A stretch of DNA of 64,000 nucleotides from Sporolactobacillus sp. THM19-2 (GCF_004153195.1 NZ_SEMC01000005.1:1-64000); one strand, 5' to 3'. Shown: positions 24,944 to 37,884, numbered from the stretch's first letter. The notes: generated by a model not told the origin, from the sequence alone. Program-made: numbers and translations.

Positions 24944-25966
24944 TTGTCTGAACCACTGATCTTTTCGATTCTTTTTATCCTGATCTACATTTATATGATT
25001 CTGGCTTCGGTTGATTTTGGTGCAGGTTTTTATACTTTTTATGTCACGGTAATCAAAAAGAGTCATTCGCTGTTTCGGCCGTTACGTACCTATCTGTCAC
25101 CGGTCTCGGAAGTGATCAATGTCTGTTTTGTCCTTTTTTTTGCTGTGATGTCCGGCCTCTCAACGGATCTTACATTCAGATACCAGACACCTCTGGCTTT
25201 CTCAGGGATCCTTGCGGTGATCTTTATTCTGATTAAAGGGACATTTTTTACATTTGCCGAGTTTTTTTCTGAGGACTCTCTGCGTGGTAAAATCTGTCTT
25301 TCAGGTAACGGTCTGGCCGGTATTCTGGTACCGGCAGCACTCAGCATAACGATGGTGGTCAGTGAAGGCGGCTTTCCCGGACAGGAGCGCGGACTGATGA
25401 CTTTTATAACAGAATTATTCACAAACTTTTATTTCTGGACCGTTATCATCATTGCAATGATCAGTGTCCTGTATATCAGTGCCGTCTATTTTTCGGGCTA
25501 TGGACGAAAAATTCACAATGAGGAACTGAGTGAAAATATGCGGTATCTCTCGCTTATGCTGTCCATACCTGTTCTTCTTGCCAGCGGGTTGGTTTTCCTT
25601 GGACTGGAGATGCAAAATCCCGATCATTTTAGCCGCGCACTGGATTTTTCGTGGTTATTTTTACTGTCCCTCCTGAGTTTTCTGGTTGCGGTGACTCTGA
25701 TTTTTATTAAGCAAAAGTATAGTCTGGCTTTCATTCTGGTGATGCTTCAGTACTTTTTTGCACTGACCGGTTACGGATTATCACATCTTCCCTATATCAT
25801 TTATCCGGATATCCGGATATCTGATGCTACAGTATCCATTGCCGGACAATTCTGGTTTTATGGTCTGCTTTTGATCTTGTCACTGCTTGCAGCCGGATTG
25901 ATTTTACATATGAAACGCGTCATGATCAGTCGAAATCAGAATTATAAAAGGGATCACGATTTGTGA
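24944..25966 (+). CDS. Orphan CydB-like membrane protein (cytochrome bd subunit II family)
   Basis: A 340-residue protein with about nine membrane segments. The N-terminal YIYMILASVDFGAGFY matches the quinol-oxidase subunit II signature (D-F-G-x-G), and an AEFFSE-type loop follows. It lacks a neighbouring cydA, so either subunit I is encoded elsewhere or this is a paralogue with another job (YthB-like). Start: TTG 24944, 8 bases after GGAGGT. It follows the ABC exporter genes; cydABCD operons also combine bd oxidase with an ABC pair, but the ABC proteins here look like general exporters. Family call moderate. Confidence 0.65.
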   Translation: MSEPLIFSILFILIYIYMILASVDFGAGFYTFYVTVIKKSHSLFRPLRTYLSPVSEVINVCFVLFFAVMSGLSTDLTFRYQTPLAFSGILAVIFILIKGTFFTFAEFFSEDSLRGKICLSGNGLAGILVPAALSITMVVSEGGFPGQERGLMTFITELFTNFYFWTVIIIAMISVLYISAVYFSGYGRKIHNEELSENMRYLSLMLSIPVLLASGLVFLGLEMQNPDHFSRALDFSWLFLLSLLSFLVAVTLIFIKQKYSLAFILVMLQYFFALTGYGLSHLPYIIYPDIRISDATVSIAGQFWFYGLLLILSLLAAGLILHMKRVMISRNQNYKRDHDL

Positions 25967-26032
25967 AGACAGGCCCGGGCTGATCAAGTCGCCGGCGCGC
26001 GTTTCTTAAAAAAATCTGTGACTTCAGACTTC

Positions 26033-26055
26033 CGGCACCGGCTGAGCTGGTGCCG
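26033..26055 (+). repeat. GC-rich hairpin CGGCACC/GGTGCCG
   Basis: Seven-bp arms with an inner GC/GC pairing, just before the bidirectional terminator; no T-tract of its own. Confidence 0.5.
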
Positions 26056-26066
26056 ATCCATTTAGT

Positions 26067-26117
26067 AAAAAAAAAACAGACCCGGGATGCCATGCATTTT
26101 GCGGGCCTGCTTTTTTT
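26067..26117. terminator. Bidirectional terminator between cydB-like gene and rnjA
   Basis: CAGACCCG pairs with CGGGCCTG (one wobble), flanked by ten A on the left and seven T on the right, so it can stop transcription from both directions. Confidence 0.85.
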
Positions 26118-26125
26118 AGATTGAT

Positions 26126-27832
26126 TTATTTACTGCTTTCGACTTTCCTTGCTGCTTTTCCATTGACCTCCATAATGATCGGCAGAATCATCGGTTTACG
26201 CCTTGTCTTCTGATAAAGGAAGGGGCCAAGCGTTTCAGTAATTTCATGTTTAAGATCCGACAACTGTAACGTTTCCTGCCGGATCATACTCTGAAGCTTG
26301 TTCGTCAGAAGCTCCTGAGCTTCACTGATCAGATCCCCCGACTCCCGCATATAAACAAATCCGCGAGAAATCAGATCGGGTCCGGCCATGATTTTGCGTT
26401 GAGACCTGTCAATGCTGACGACAACAATGACCAGCCCTTCCTCAGACAGAATCCGTCTGTCGCGGAGCACCACATTCCCGATATCCCCGACTCCGCTTCC
26501 ATCAATATAAACGGAACCTGAAGGTATTTTACCGGTCACTGCCGCATGATCCTGGTCGAGTGCAAGCACATCACCAATCGACATGATAAAAGAATGATCA
26601 TAAGGGATTCCGCAGGCATGAGCCGTTTCTACGTGCCTTTTCAGCATGCGATATTCACCATGGATGGGCATAAAGAATTTAGGCTTGAGCAGACGCAGCA
26701 TCAATTTTTCTTCTTCCTGGCCGCCGTGACCCGAAGTATGGATATTACTCAGTTTTCCATGAATCACGTCCGCTCCTGCCCGGTACAGCTGGTTAATCGT
26801 CCGGTTAATGCTGACTTTATTACCTGGAATCGGCGAAGAAGAAAAGATGACGGTATCACCGGGCTGAATCTGAATCTGACGATGGGTGCCATTGGCAATA
26901 CGCGACAGGGCAGCCATTGGTTCCCCCTGACTCCCCGTGCATAAAATGGTGACCTGATTATCCGGCAGATGATTAATGACCTGGTGATCGACAAAGGTGC
27001 CTTTGGGCGCATCAATATACCCGAGTTCTTCACCAATGTCCAGTGAAGCTTCCATGCTTCGCCCGAAGACCGCTATTTTCCTTCCGGTGGCAACAGCGGC
27101 ATCAACCACCTGCTGAAGCCTGTGAATGTTTGAAGCAAAGGTAGCAAAGATAATTCTTCCATTCACCTTCAGGAAAATATCACGGATATTTTCCCCGACT
27201 CTCTTTTCCGTCATCGTGAATCCCGGAATTTCAGCATTCGTACTGTCCGACATCAGACACAGAACGCCTTCTTTGCCAATTTCAGCCATTTTGGTCAGGT
27301 TAGCGATCTGTCCGCCGACCGGAGTGAAATCAAATTTGTAGTCTCCGGTTTCGACGATATTACCCTGAGGTGTTTTGACAACGATACCGTACGAATCCGG
27401 AATACTGTGTGTGGTACGAAAGAAACTCACTGATGTTTTCTGAAATTTAATGACATCATCTTCTGTAATTTCATGAATCACCGTCCGGCGGAGCAGATTA
27501 TGTTCCTCAAGTTTATTCCGGATCAGGCCGGCGGCAAGTTTACCGGCATAAATCGGAACATTTAATGCTTTAAGAAAGTAAGGGACACCGCCGATATGGT
27601 CTTCATGACCATGAGTAATGAACAGGCCCTTCACTTTATCGGCATTTTTGACGAGATAGCTGTAATCAGGTATGACATAATCAATACCAAGTAAGTCATC
27701 TTCGGGGAATTTAATGCCCGCATCAATGACGATGATTTCATCCTGAAACTGGATGGCATACGTGTTTTTTCCTATTTCATCCAGACCGCCGAGTGAGAAT
27801 ACTGCAGTTTGATGGTTTTTTACGAATTTCAT
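26126..27832 (-). CDS. rnjA: Ribonuclease J1
   Basis: Essential 5'-3' exonuclease and endonuclease for mRNA turnover and rRNA maturation. The 568 residues have the metallo-beta-lactamase domain with the zinc motif [12 protein letters not shown] (His at about 74, 76, 79), the inserted beta-CASP domain ([23 protein letters not shown]) and a C-terminal domain. It begins [23 protein letters not shown], as in B. subtilis. Start: ATG 27832; the frame is open to 27883, but the extra part overlaps rpoY and is not conserved. It lies 4 bases after the rpoY stop, an operon found throughout Bacillales. Confidence 0.96.
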   Translation of the reverse strand: MKFVKNHQTAVFSLGGLDEIGKNTYAIQFQDEIIVIDAGIKFPEDDLLGIDYVIPDYSYLVKNADKVKGLFITHGHEDHIGGVPYFLKALNVPIYAGKLAAGLIRNKLEEHNLLRRTVIHEITEDDVIKFQKTSVSFFRTTHSIPDSYGIVVKTPQGNIVETGDYKFDFTPVGGQIANLTKMAEIGKEGVLCLMSDSTNAEIPGFTMTEKRVGENIRDIFLKVNGRIIFATFASNIHRLQQVVDAAVATGRKIAVFGRSMEASLDIGEELGYIDAPKGTFVDHQVINHLPDNQVTILCTGSQGEPMAALSRIANGTHRQIQIQPGDTVIFSSSPIPGNKVSINRTINQLYRAGADVIHGKLSNIHTSGHGGQEEEKLMLRLLKPKFFMPIHGEYRMLKRHVETAHACGIPYDHSFIMSIGDVLALDQDHAAVTGKIPSGSVYIDGSGVGDIGNVVLRDRRILSEEGLVIVVVSIDRSQRKIMAGPDLISRGFVYMRESGDLISEAQELLTNKLQSMIRQETLQLSDLKHEITETLGPFLYQKTRRKPMILPIIMEVNGKAARKVESSK

Positions 27833-27836
27833 GTGA

Positions 27837-28046
27837 TTATATCTTCTCCAGTTTATATTCATCCGACTTTTGTTCGTACTCAAGGTACTTCCCGGTCAGC
27901 GGCTGGATAAATTCAATATTATACGGCCGTTTCGCCAGCTTCTTTCTTGCATCCCGGATGTCTTCTGCTTCAAGATAAAGCGTCTCGGTGTTTTCCCTTA
28001 TCGGTACTTCATTAAGCGATTTCTGATAGAGAACTTTAAATATCAT
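27837..28046 (-). CDS. rpoY: RNA polymerase epsilon subunit RpoY
   Basis: A 69-residue small subunit of Firmicutes RNA polymerase (YkzG). Sequence [37 protein letters not shown] matches the family over its full length. Start: ATG 28046 after GAGGGGAG. It is the first gene of the rpoY-rnjA operon. A TATAAT on the minus strand about 45 bases upstream is the likely -10. Confidence 0.93.
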   Translation of the reverse strand: MIFKVLYQKSLNEVPIRENTETLYLEAEDIRDARKKLAKRPYNIEFIQPLTGKYLEYEQKSDEYKLEKI

Positions 28047-28273
28047 AAATTATACTCCCCTCAAAAAAGTTTCTAAATTCCATTATATATGAAATGCCGG
28101 CTTTTTTCATTTTTTGAGCCGCTTTCCCTGCCGGGGATGTGCTCTCACAGATGCCGATTGTATCTTTTACGTGAAAAACGAGGCGGATAGGCCATGAATT
28201 AAATAAAAACTGTTATACTGTACCCTGTAATGATTTTTTCCAGGACAAACATCTTTGAGAGGAGGACCTCACT

Positions 28274-29062
28274 GTGTCCAACATAAAAATCGTCTTTTTC
28301 GATATTGACAGTACACTTTATGACCGGCAAAAGAAGGTTCCGGCTTCTGCTGCGGCCGCCATCGAAACCTTACAGCGCAGGGGGATCAAGACCGTCATTG
28401 CCACAGGCCGCGCGCCATTCATGTTTGGGAATCTGAGATCCGAGCTGGATATCCATTCTTACGTGAGTTTAAACGGATCGTATGTCGTCTTTAATGACCG
28501 GCCGTTATATAAAAATCCGCTCACAAAAAAGATACTGGATCAGCTTGAGGCAGAGTCTTCAGAGCGCGATCATCGGCTGATTTTCGTAAATGAAAAAACG
28601 ATGAAAATTGACGGCAAACTGAGTCCCGTCGTTAAAGAAGGCTTTTCCAGCCTGAAGCTGAATCTGCCCTTTCCGGAACAGGATCCCGATTTTTACAAAC
28701 ATGCTGATGTTTATCAGGCTCTTCTCTTTTATAATGAACGGGATAATACAGATTATCTGAAAAGGGCACCATTAAATACATTCAGATACGTCCGCTGGCA
28801 CAGAGAAGCTGTCGATGTGATTCCACGCAGCGGATCCAAGGCATCCGGAATAAAGACGATGCTTGAGAAACTGGGTATCGCTCCTGATGAAGCCTGTGCA
28901 TTTGGCGACGGGCACAATGATGTGGAAATGCTGTCCTTTGTCGGCACAGGCGTCGCCATGGGGAATGCAGTGGACGAAGCAAAAGAAGCCGCCAGTTTTA
29001 TCACAGAACGTGCTGAACAGGACGGGATCGCAACAGGTCTGAAACATCTGGATCTGATCTGA
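28274..29062 (+). CDS. ykrA: HAD-superfamily hydrolase, Cof type (YkrA-like)
   Basis: A 262-residue sugar- or flavin-phosphatase type HAD IIB hydrolase. Motif I FFDIDSTLYD contains the nucleophile Asp and general acid Asp, with Ser-Thr in place of the usual Gly-Thr. Motif II is IATGRAPFMF, motif III the Lys of RSGSKASGI, and motif IV FGDGHNDVEML. The cap domain lies between motifs II and III. Start: GTG 28274, 9 bases after GGAGG. It has the same place as ykrA in B. subtilis, between rnjA/rpoY and pdhA, but the def and ykyA genes normally in between are absent. Substrate unknown. Confidence 0.88.
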   Translation: MSNIKIVFFDIDSTLYDRQKKVPASAAAAIETLQRRGIKTVIATGRAPFMFGNLRSELDIHSYVSLNGSYVVFNDRPLYKNPLTKKILDQLEAESSERDHRLIFVNEKTMKIDGKLSPVVKEGFSSLKLNLPFPEQDPDFYKHADVYQALLFYNERDNTDYLKRAPLNTFRYVRWHREAVDVIPRSGSKASGIKTMLEKLGIAPDEACAFGDGHNDVEMLSFVGTGVAMGNAVDEAKEAASFITERAEQDGIATGLKHLDLI

Positions 29063-29158
29063 AAGCGTGCATGTGCTAAAAAGGCACATGCCGGAAAATC
29101 GTCGAATACATATAAAAACGAAAAAATGAAAACGATTACAACATAATGACGCTTAAGT

Positions 29159-29186
29159 TTGACTTAACAGAATACGGTATTATACA
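29159..29186 (+). promoter_or_regulatory. Promoter of the pdhABCD operon
   Basis: TTGACT (29159-29164), 16-base spacer, TATACA (29181-29186). Confidence 0.65.
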
Positions 29187-29278
29187 CTTAAATCAGGCAG
29201 GAACTGCGCAAGGATCAATGATGGTCTGAGCGTAAGATCGGCTGAACATGGACGGCCATAAAGAGAGGGTTCATGTTT

Positions 29279-29328
29279 GTCCTGAAGGCAAGGTGTATCT
29301 CAAAAAAAGAGGGATACTCTGTCAGGAC
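29279..29328 (+). promoter_or_regulatory. Nested hairpin in the pdh leader
   Basis: Outer stem GTCCTGA (29279-29285) with TCAGGAC (29322-29328); inner stem GTATCTC with GAG-G-GATAC (one bulged G) around an A7 loop. It lies in the long pdhA leader directly before the cre-like site. Confidence 0.5.
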
Positions 29329-29329
29329 T

Positions 29330-29343
29330 TGTAAGCGCTTATG
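29330..29343 (+). promoter_or_regulatory. Candidate CcpA cre site in the pdh leader
   Basis: TGTAAGCGCTTATG matches the consensus TGWAANCGNTNWCA at 12 of 14 positions (the last two differ) and has a perfect AAGCGCTT core. Placed downstream of the promoter, it would act as a roadblock. Confidence 0.5.
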
Positions 29344-29346
29344 TGA

Positions 29347-31472
<2,126 letters not shown>

Positions 31473-31526
31473 TTTTGATAAATAGAGAAACAGGTTTTCA
31501 CTATGTATGAAGGAGGATGGGCGCCA

Positions 31527-32792
31527 TTGGCTTATCAGTTCAAATTGCCGGATATCGGAGAAGGTATACATGAGGGTGAAATTTTAAAATGGTTTGTCAA
31601 ACCCGGTGACCAGGTGAAAGAGGATGACACGCTTGCAGAAGTTCAGAATGATAAAGCAGTAGTCGAAATCCCTTCTCCCGTAGACGGGAAGGTGCTTCAG
31701 CTGAATGCCGAAGAAGGGCAGACGGTCGAAGTCGGAACGGTGGTTATTACATTGGAGTCCGATGCCGGGGAGCCGGACCAGGGACTCAAGGAAGAGCCGT
31801 CAAACGCTGAACCACCGGTTGCTCAGGAGGCTGATGCTTCGCCTGAACCGGTGTCGCATGATCCAGTGAAAGACCAAAGCTTAAAGGATACGCAGGTTAT
31901 CGCCATGCCCTCTGTGCGAAAATACGCCAGGGATCAGGGCGTTAACATAAATACCGTTTCCGGAACAGGGAAAAGAGGCCGGATTCTTCGGGAAGATATT
32001 GATACGTTTCTTTCCGGCTCTTCTTCATCAGCAAAGGAAGAGCAGCCGGTACTGCCTGAACAGACTGCAGGTAAAGAAGATCAACAGGCATTTCCGGAAA
32101 CACGGGAGAAATTTATCGGGATCCGCAGGGCAATCGCCCGGGCCACGGCTCGTTCCGTTCAGACGGCACCACACGTAACTCTGATGGACGATGTCGAGGT
32201 AACCGGACTTGTTGCCCACCGGAAACAGTTCAAACAGGAGGCAGCCGATCAGGGTGTTAAGCTCACTTATCTCCCTTACGTAATTAAAGCCCTGGTTGCT
32301 GCGCTGAAGGCATTTCCTGTCATCAATGCATCCCTTGATGAACAAAAGGAAGAAATCATTTATAAACACTACTACAATATTGGCATCGCAACGGATACGG
32401 AGGCAGGTCTGGTTGTCCCGGTTGTGAAACACGCGGAATCGAAATCGATGTATGAACTGGCTTCTGAAATCAGCGAACTGGCTGAAAAAGCCCGTTCAGG
32501 TCAGTTGACAGGTACTGAGATGAAGGGCGGGACATGCACCATTACCAATATCGGTTCAGAAGGGGGACAGTGGTTCACACCGGTGATCAATCAACCGGAA
32601 TCTGCCATTCTCGGGATAGGCCGTATAGCCGAGAAAGCGATTATCCGCGATGGGGAAATAGTTGCTGCACCTATGCTTGCTCTGTCTATGAGTTTCGATC
32701 ACCGTCTGATAGACGGCGCCACAGCTCAGAGGGCAATGAATAAAATAAAAAGGCTGTTATCAGATCCACAGCGCCTTATCTTGGAGGGGTAA
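31527..32792 (+). CDS. pdhC: Dihydrolipoamide acetyltransferase (E2)
   Basis: Core of the pyruvate dehydrogenase complex; moves the acetyl group to CoA. The 421 residues show one lipoyl domain (1-80; lipoylated Lys43 in QNDKAVVE), an acidic Pro/Ala/Glu-rich linker, the peripheral subunit-binding domain (about 123-158, [15 protein letters not shown]...GRILREDI), a second linker, and the catalytic domain (about 195-421) with [10 protein letters not shown] carrying the active His and Asp. Start: TTG 31527 after AGGAGG, giving the conserved [13 protein letters not shown]; the ATG 31503 adds eight unconserved residues. 54 bases after pdhB. Confidence 0.95.
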   Translation: MAYQFKLPDIGEGIHEGEILKWFVKPGDQVKEDDTLAEVQNDKAVVEIPSPVDGKVLQLNAEEGQTVEVGTVVITLESDAGEPDQGLKEEPSNAEPPVAQEADASPEPVSHDPVKDQSLKDTQVIAMPSVRKYARDQGVNINTVSGTGKRGRILREDIDTFLSGSSSSAKEEQPVLPEQTAGKEDQQAFPETREKFIGIRRAIARATARSVQTAPHVTLMDDVEVTGLVAHRKQFKQEAADQGVKLTYLPYVIKALVAALKAFPVINASLDEQKEEIIYKHYYNIGIATDTEAGLVVPVVKHAESKSMYELASEISELAEKARSGQLTGTEMKGGTCTITNIGSEGGQWFTPVINQPESAILGIGRIAEKAIIRDGEIVAAPMLALSMSFDHRLIDGATAQRAMNKIKRLLSDPQRLILEG

Positions 32793-32794
32793 AG

Positions 32795-34204
32795 ATGGTT
32801 GTTGGGGAATTTACCACAGAAGTTGATACGGTAGTCATTGGAGCAGGTCCCGGAGGTTACGTTGCAGCGATACGGGCAGCACAGCTCGGTCAGAAAGTCA
32901 TTGTCATTGAAAAAGAACATGTCGGCGGGGTCTGCCTGAACGTAGGCTGTATTCCGTCCAAAGCATTGATTTCGGCCAGTCACCGGTATGAGCAGGCCAC
33001 GCATTCAGAAGCGTACGGCATCAAAGCTGAAAATGTAACGCTTGACTTTCTGAAGGTTCAGGAGTGGAAAAACCAGGTGGTCAGCCGGCTGACAGGAGGC
33101 GTGAAAAGTTTATTTAAAGCCCATGATATTGAACTCGTTGAAGGTGAAGCTCTGTTTGTTGAACCCCATGTCATCCGGGTGAATCATGGCTATGAGTCTT
33201 CACGATATAAGTTCAATAACTGCATCATAGCAACAGGTTCAAGCCCAATTGAAATTCCGGGTTTTAAATGGAGTGATCGTGTCATTTCTTCGACAGGCGC
33301 TCTGTCCCTGAAGGAAGTGCCAAAGAAGCTGATTGTCATTGGCGGAGGTTATATCGGGATTGAGCTGAGTTCTGCGCTTGCCGGCTTTGGAACAGAGGTC
33401 GTTGTACTCGAAGGGACCCCGTCGATTCTTCCTGCTTTTGAAAAGCGGCTGATCGCTCCTGTTAAGAAAAAATTAAAAGCAAAAGGGGTCACCATTTACA
33501 CAGAAGCCCTGGCAAAAAGTGTGGAAGAGTCATCTGCCGGGGTCAAGGTAACAGCAGAAGTAAAAGGACAACCACAGACTTTTGAAGCAGATTACGTGAT
33601 GGTAACGGTTGGACGTCGGCCGAATACGAAGGAATTGGGACTCGATCTTGCCGGCGTGGAAACGACGGATCGGGGCTTAATTAAAGTGGATAAACAAGGG
33701 AAAACATCAGTAGATCATATTTACGCGATCGGTGATATCGTTCCCGGCATGGCTCTTGCTCATAAGGCGTCTTATGAAGGCAAGGTGGCTGCTGAGGCCA
33801 TCAGCGGGGAGCCTTCTGAAGTCGATTACCGTGCGATGCCGGCTGTTGTCTTCTCAGATCCGGAAATTGCAACAGTCGGACTGTCGGAAGAGGAAGCAAA
33901 GAAAGAAGGCTATGAAGTAAAGACCGGACAGTTCCCGTTTGCGGCAAACGGCAGAGCTCTGTCTCTCGGCGAAACGGACGGATTTATCAAAATTGTATCC
34001 CGTGAATCGGACGGGCTGGTACTGGGTGCACAGATTGTCGGCGTCAATGCCAGTGATATGATTGCTGAGTTTGGTCTTGCTATTGAATCCGGAATGACCG
34101 CCGAAGACATCGCGCTGACCATTCATGCTCACCCGACACTGGGTGAAATGGCTATGGAAGCAGCAGATGTTGTCCTGGGCAAACCGATTCACATTGCCAG
34201 ATAA
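32795..34204 (+). CDS. pdhD: Dihydrolipoamide dehydrogenase (E3)
   Basis: FAD enzyme that re-oxidises lipoamide with NAD+. The 469 residues have the FAD motif [13 protein letters not shown], the redox-active disulfide [13 protein letters not shown], the NAD motif [19 protein letters not shown], the second FAD site YAIGDI, and the C-terminal His-Glu pair in HAHPTLGE. Start: ATG 32795 after GGAGGGG, 2 bases after the pdhC stop. Last gene of the operon, followed by a strong terminator; likely shared with other lipoamide complexes. Confidence 0.96.
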   Translation: MVVGEFTTEVDTVVIGAGPGGYVAAIRAAQLGQKVIVIEKEHVGGVCLNVGCIPSKALISASHRYEQATHSEAYGIKAENVTLDFLKVQEWKNQVVSRLTGGVKSLFKAHDIELVEGEALFVEPHVIRVNHGYESSRYKFNNCIIATGSSPIEIPGFKWSDRVISSTGALSLKEVPKKLIVIGGGYIGIELSSALAGFGTEVVVLEGTPSILPAFEKRLIAPVKKKLKAKGVTIYTEALAKSVEESSAGVKVTAEVKGQPQTFEADYVMVTVGRRPNTKELGLDLAGVETTDRGLIKVDKQGKTSVDHIYAIGDIVPGMALAHKASYEGKVAAEAISGEPSEVDYRAMPAVVFSDPEIATVGLSEEEAKKEGYEVKTGQFPFAANGRALSLGETDGFIKIVSRESDGLVLGAQIVGVNASDMIAEFGLAIESGMTAEDIALTIHAHPTLGEMAMEAADVVLGKPIHIAR

Positions 34205-34217
34205 ATGAAGTCCTGTC

Positions 34218-34250
34218 GGGCGGAAGGTCTTTTACCCTCCGCCTTTTTTT
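34218..34250 (+). terminator. Intrinsic terminator of the pdh operon
   Basis: GGGCGGA pairs with TCCGCC(T), with a 13-base loop partly paired, followed by seven T. Confidence 0.85.
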
Positions 34251-34453
34251 CGTGAACGGGTCATAAAACATCTGTGATACTCCCGCACCCTGATAAATTA
34301 GGTTCAATACAAGAAAAAAATAACACGTACGAAAGGCAATAAGCGGGTTCAGCCGGCATAAGCTAAAGAAACAATAAAAATCGTTCAGTTTATCATTCCT
34401 GTCCCTTTTAACATACTTTTACCAATATCATCTGAAGGGATGTGGCGGCTGCC

Positions 34454-34642
34454 ATGAAACAATTGAATCAAACCCTGAACAGAAAGGACGCTGAAAAACG
34501 AATCCCTGTCCTCCGTGCCGAAATTGATTCAGAACTGGGCCTTTTGCATCAGGCATTGCTTGATAAAGATGTAAAGAAGATTGAAGAATGCAAGGGTAAA
34601 CTTGAAGAATTAAGACGGGAAATGCTTCTGCTTGAGATATAA
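34454..34642 (+). CDS. Small charged helical protein (YkzI position)
   Basis: A 62-residue, highly charged helical protein (KDAEKRIPVLRAEIDSELGLLHQALLDK) with heptad-like leucines, probably a short antiparallel coiled coil. It sits directly before suhB (yktC), the place of ykzI in B. subtilis; that orthology is by position only. Start: ATG 34454; GTG 34442 is an alternative, and both have weak ribosome sites. It ends at a hairpin terminator. Function unknown. Confidence 0.6.
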   Translation: MKQLNQTLNRKDAEKRIPVLRAEIDSELGLLHQALLDKDVKKIEECKGKLEELRREMLLLEI

Positions 34643-34669
34643 TGACATGTGAACCGGATATAAACCGAT

Positions 34670-34702
34670 TCATCGCCTTCGAGGCGGTGATTTTTCTTTT
34701 TC
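34670..34702 (+). terminator. Intrinsic terminator before suhB
   Basis: TCATCGCCT pairs with AGGCGGTGA (one wobble) around TCG, followed by a T-rich tract. Confidence 0.8.
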
Positions 34703-34790
34703 AGTAAAAATGAGTTAGTATTTGGTATAAGGGAACAATAACAATATCGGTTTTGTATAAATGTGATGTTCAGGCGGGAGTGTGACAGTG

Positions 34791-35618
34791 ATGAACAGGA
34801 CTGACTGGATCAGCCTTGAAAAAAAAGTGACAGAATGGATCAGAGATGCAGGGAATAAATTGCGACGCTCCCTCTCCGGTTCTCTTGATGTTCATACAAA
34901 GAGCGCACATAATGATTTGGTAACGAATATGGATAAGGAAATAGAGCAATTTCTTGTTCAGCGTATTCATAAATACTATCCCGGACATCAGATTATCTCT
35001 GAAGAAGGGTTTGGCGATAAACCGACCGATACGGAGGGCATTCTTTGGCTGGTTGATCCCATAGACGGTACCATCAACTTTGTGAAACAAAAATGCTTCT
35101 TTGCCATTTCTATTGGTATCTATGAAAATGGGAAGGGAAAAGCAGCTTATATATATGATGTCATGAATGATGGACTTTTTCACTGTATCAGTGGCAGTGG
35201 AGCCTATCTGAATAATAAGAGACTTTCACCCTTGAAGCCGGTGAAAGTCGAGGATGCTCTGATTGATCTCAGTTCAACATGGATCAAGCCAAACAAGCGA
35301 ATAGATCAGGATGTGCTGACGGATATCCTGCTTAAGTGCAGCGGGACACGTGCTTACGGGGCTGCTTCGATTGAACTGGCTTATGTAGCAGCCGGTTTAA
35401 TTAACGCCTACTTCACGATGCGGCTCTCGCCCTGGGATTATGGTGCGGGGCTGATTCTTATTCATGAAGTCGGTGGTCAGACTACCCGGGCTGACGGTCA
35501 GCCGATAGATATCCTTTCAAAAAGCTCAATCCTTGCGGCAGCGCCGGGACTGCATCAGGATATGGTCCGGCATATCCGGTCGCAGGTTGCGTCCGGGAAA
35601 TTTCTGCGTGAACCGTAA
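34791..35618 (+). CDS. suhB: Inositol-1-monophosphatase family protein (SuhB/YktC)
   Basis: Mg-dependent phosphatase of inositol phosphate or related sugar phosphates, 275 residues. Metal motifs: EE in IISEEGFG, LVDPIDGTINFV (DPIDGT core), and the C-terminal WDYGAGLILIHEVGG. Start: ATG 34791, 10 bases after GGCGGGAG; GTG at 34788 or 34782 is possible. In the same place as yktC in B. subtilis, shortly before typA. The cellular substrate is not known from sequence. Confidence 0.88.
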   Translation: MNRTDWISLEKKVTEWIRDAGNKLRRSLSGSLDVHTKSAHNDLVTNMDKEIEQFLVQRIHKYYPGHQIISEEGFGDKPTDTEGILWLVDPIDGTINFVKQKCFFAISIGIYENGKGKAAYIYDVMNDGLFHCISGSGAYLNNKRLSPLKPVKVEDALIDLSSTWIKPNKRIDQDVLTDILLKCSGTRAYGAASIELAYVAAGLINAYFTMRLSPWDYGAGLILIHEVGGQTTRADGQPIDILSKSSILAAAPGLHQDMVRHIRSQVASGKFLREP

Positions 35619-35635
35619 CCCAAATCAGTTGTTGA

Positions 35636-35818
35636 TCACGGGTTTTTCTTATCAGCATGCTGCTGGCGGCTTTTGACGAAAAAACCAAGCCACATGAACA
35701 GGATGACGGCAAATACGCTGAGCATGGTGACAACAGGATTACCATAGGCCAGACCACCGCCGATGCCTATCAGACTGGCAACAACCAGACAGGCGAGCAG
35801 GATGAACAGAAACTGCAT
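35636..35818 (-). CDS. Small membrane protein, YlaF/DUF5325-like
   Basis: A 60-residue protein with two membrane segments (about 2-23 and 29-48) and a basic tail (KSRQQHADKKNP). Start: ATG 35818 follows GGAGGTGATCTC well; an upstream GTG-less extension to 35839 has no site. Position next to typA matches ylaF of B. subtilis. Convergent with suhB, sharing a weak hairpin (about 35617-35648). Function unknown. Confidence 0.65.
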   Translation of the reverse strand: MQFLFILLACLVVASLIGIGGGLAYGNPVVTMLSVFAVILFMWLGFFVKSRQQHADKKNP

Positions 35819-35922
35819 GAGATCACCTCCTATGATCAATCATAGTGTCCCGTGAACGAAAGTACAATCAGGAAACGTTAGAGCCGGACATGAAAAAATG
35901 TTTCATCAGTCATGGGAAATAA

Positions 35923-35952
35923 TTGACAGAACAGATAATGATGTGAGAAAAT
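35923..35952 (+). promoter_or_regulatory. Probable promoter of typA
   Basis: Perfect -35 TTGACA (35923-35928), 18-base spacer, weak -10 GAAAAT (35947-35952). Confidence 0.45.
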
Positions 35953-36015
35953 GGTGTGCATGTGTAAATTTTAGTCTGTCTGCCATTTTTGGAATAAATG
36001 AGGAGAGTAAGAAGA

Positions 36016-37869
36016 ATGACAAAACGCAGGGAAGAGATAAGAAATATTGCTATCATTGCTCATGTCGATCATGGGAAAACGACATTGGTTGATAAGCTGT
36101 TGATGCAATCAGGTACTTTTCGTAAAAATCAGCATATCCAGACACGAGCGATGGATTCGAATGCAATCGAACGGGAACGTGGGATTACAATTCTGGCAAA
36201 AAATACCAGCCTGACTTATAAAGATCATACCATCAATATTGTTGACACGCCGGGACATGCGGACTTCGGCGGTGAAGTGGAACGGATCATGAAGATGGTT
36301 GATGGTGTGCTTTTGCTGGTAGACGCTTATGAAGGATGTATGCCGCAAACACGTTTTGTGCTGAAGAAAGCTCTGGAAGAACACTTAAAGCCGATTGTTG
36401 TTGTCAATAAAATTGATAAGCCGATGGCAAGACCAAAGGAAGTTGTCGATGAAGTGATTGATCTGTTTATCGATCTGGGTGCCGATGAAGATCAGCTTGA
36501 ATTCCCTGTTGTCTATACATCTGCCGTCAAAGGTGTGGCAGGGACAGATCCTGATCATGTTGATCAGGATATGAGTGTCGTTCTGGATATGATTCTGAAG
36601 GATGTACCGGCTCCGGTTGATAATCGGGATGAAGGCCTTCAGTTTCAGGTCACAATGCTGGATTATAACGATTATGTCGGCCGTATTGGTATTGGCCGCA
36701 TCTACAGAGGGAAAATTAAAGTCGGCGAAGAAGCGGCTCTCGTCAAAAATGGAGGAAAGAGTGTAGAGAAGTTTCGGATTACGAAGATCTTTGGCTTCTA
36801 TGCATTGAAACGTGTTGAAATCAAGGAGGCTTATTCAGGAGACATTATCGCGATTACCGGGGTTTCCGATATTGATATCGGTGACACGATCAATGATGTG
36901 GATAAGATTGAACCCCTTGCGCCGCTCCGGATAGATGAACCGACAATGAAAATGACCTTTCTTCCGAATACCAGTCCTTTTGCCGGTCGGGAAGGAGATT
37001 ATATAACCAGCCGGAAAATTGAGGACAGACTGATGCAGGAAATGGAACGGGATGTCAGTCTGAAAGTGGAACCCGCTTCAAATTCTCATGATTCATGGAT
37101 TGTTTCCGGACGTGGTGAACTCCACCTGTCGATCCTGATTGAGACGATGCGCCGTGAGGGATATGAACTGTCTGTATCGAAGCCGACCGTAATTACAAAA
37201 GAAATCGACGGGAAACTATGTGAACCCTATGAATCCGTGCAGATTGACGTACCGGAAGAATATGTCGGTTCAGTTATTGAATCGATGGGCCAGAGAAAGG
37301 CTGAATTAAAGGATATGAGGCAGGACCAGCCAGGTCAGACCCGTCTGGTGTTCATGATTCCTTCGCGTGGATTAATTGGTTACAATCGTCAGTTCATGGC
37401 GGATACCCGCGGATACGGCATCCTGAACCACACCTTTGATCACTTCGCTCCGTTTATAAAAGAGGAAATCGGAGGAAGAAGAAATGGTGTGCTTGTATCC
37501 ATGGATCAGGGTCAGACCACTGCTTATTCACTTGCATCTCTGGAAGATCGCGGAGAAATGTTTGTCGGACCGGGCGTCAATGTCTATGAAGGGATGATCG
37601 TCGGTGAACATAACCGGGAAAATGATCTGACGGTTAATGTGACCAAAGCGAAGCACGCGTCCAATGTTCGGTCCTCCACAAAGGATCAGACCGTAACTTT
37701 GAAAGAAGCGAGAAAGATGTCTCTTGAAAATTCCCTTTCTTATCTGAACGACGACGAATACTGCGAAATTACACCGAAGAGTGTCAGAATGCGTAAAAAA
37801 ATCCTGAACAAGGGTGAACGTGAACGCTTCGAACGTCGCGGCAGCCGGATCCCGAAATATAACGGCTGA
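36016..37869 (+). CDS. typA: Ribosome-associated GTPase TypA/BipA
   Basis: EF-G-like translational GTPase that aids ribosome assembly and stress growth. The 617 residues begin with the G1 motif AHVDHGKTT (about residues 15-23), followed by G2 RGITI, G3 [11 protein letters not shown]4 NKID and G5 SA. Domains II, III and V-like follow and the C-terminal BipA-specific domain ends RRGSRIPKY. Start: ATG 36016, 7 or so bases after AGGAG; the ATG at 35998 lies before that site. Monocistronic with a strong terminator. Same place as ylaG in B. subtilis. Confidence 0.96.
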   Translation: MTKRREEIRNIAIIAHVDHGKTTLVDKLLMQSGTFRKNQHIQTRAMDSNAIERERGITILAKNTSLTYKDHTINIVDTPGHADFGGEVERIMKMVDGVLLLVDAYEGCMPQTRFVLKKALEEHLKPIVVVNKIDKPMARPKEVVDEVIDLFIDLGADEDQLEFPVVYTSAVKGVAGTDPDHVDQDMSVVLDMILKDVPAPVDNRDEGLQFQVTMLDYNDYVGRIGIGRIYRGKIKVGEEAALVKNGGKSVEKFRITKIFGFYALKRVEIKEAYSGDIIAITGVSDIDIGDTINDVDKIEPLAPLRIDEPTMKMTFLPNTSPFAGREGDYITSRKIEDRLMQEMERDVSLKVEPASNSHDSWIVSGRGELHLSILIETMRREGYELSVSKPTVITKEIDGKLCEPYESVQIDVPEEYVGSVIESMGQRKAELKDMRQDQPGQTRLVFMIPSRGLIGYNRQFMADTRGYGILNHTFDHFAPFIKEEIGGRRNGVLVSMDQGQTTAYSLASLEDRGEMFVGPGVNVYEGMIVGEHNRENDLTVNVTKAKHASNVRSSTKDQTVTLKEARKMSLENSLSYLNDDEYCEITPKSVRMRKKILNKGERERFERRGSRIPKYNG

Positions 37870-37884
37870 GGATAGAGTGAGAAG

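Noticed and set aside
21318-25966. A cydBCD-like operon for cytochrome bd assembly
   Set aside because: The two ABC halves have the features of general heterodimeric exporters and there is no cydA; only the CydB-like protein supports it.
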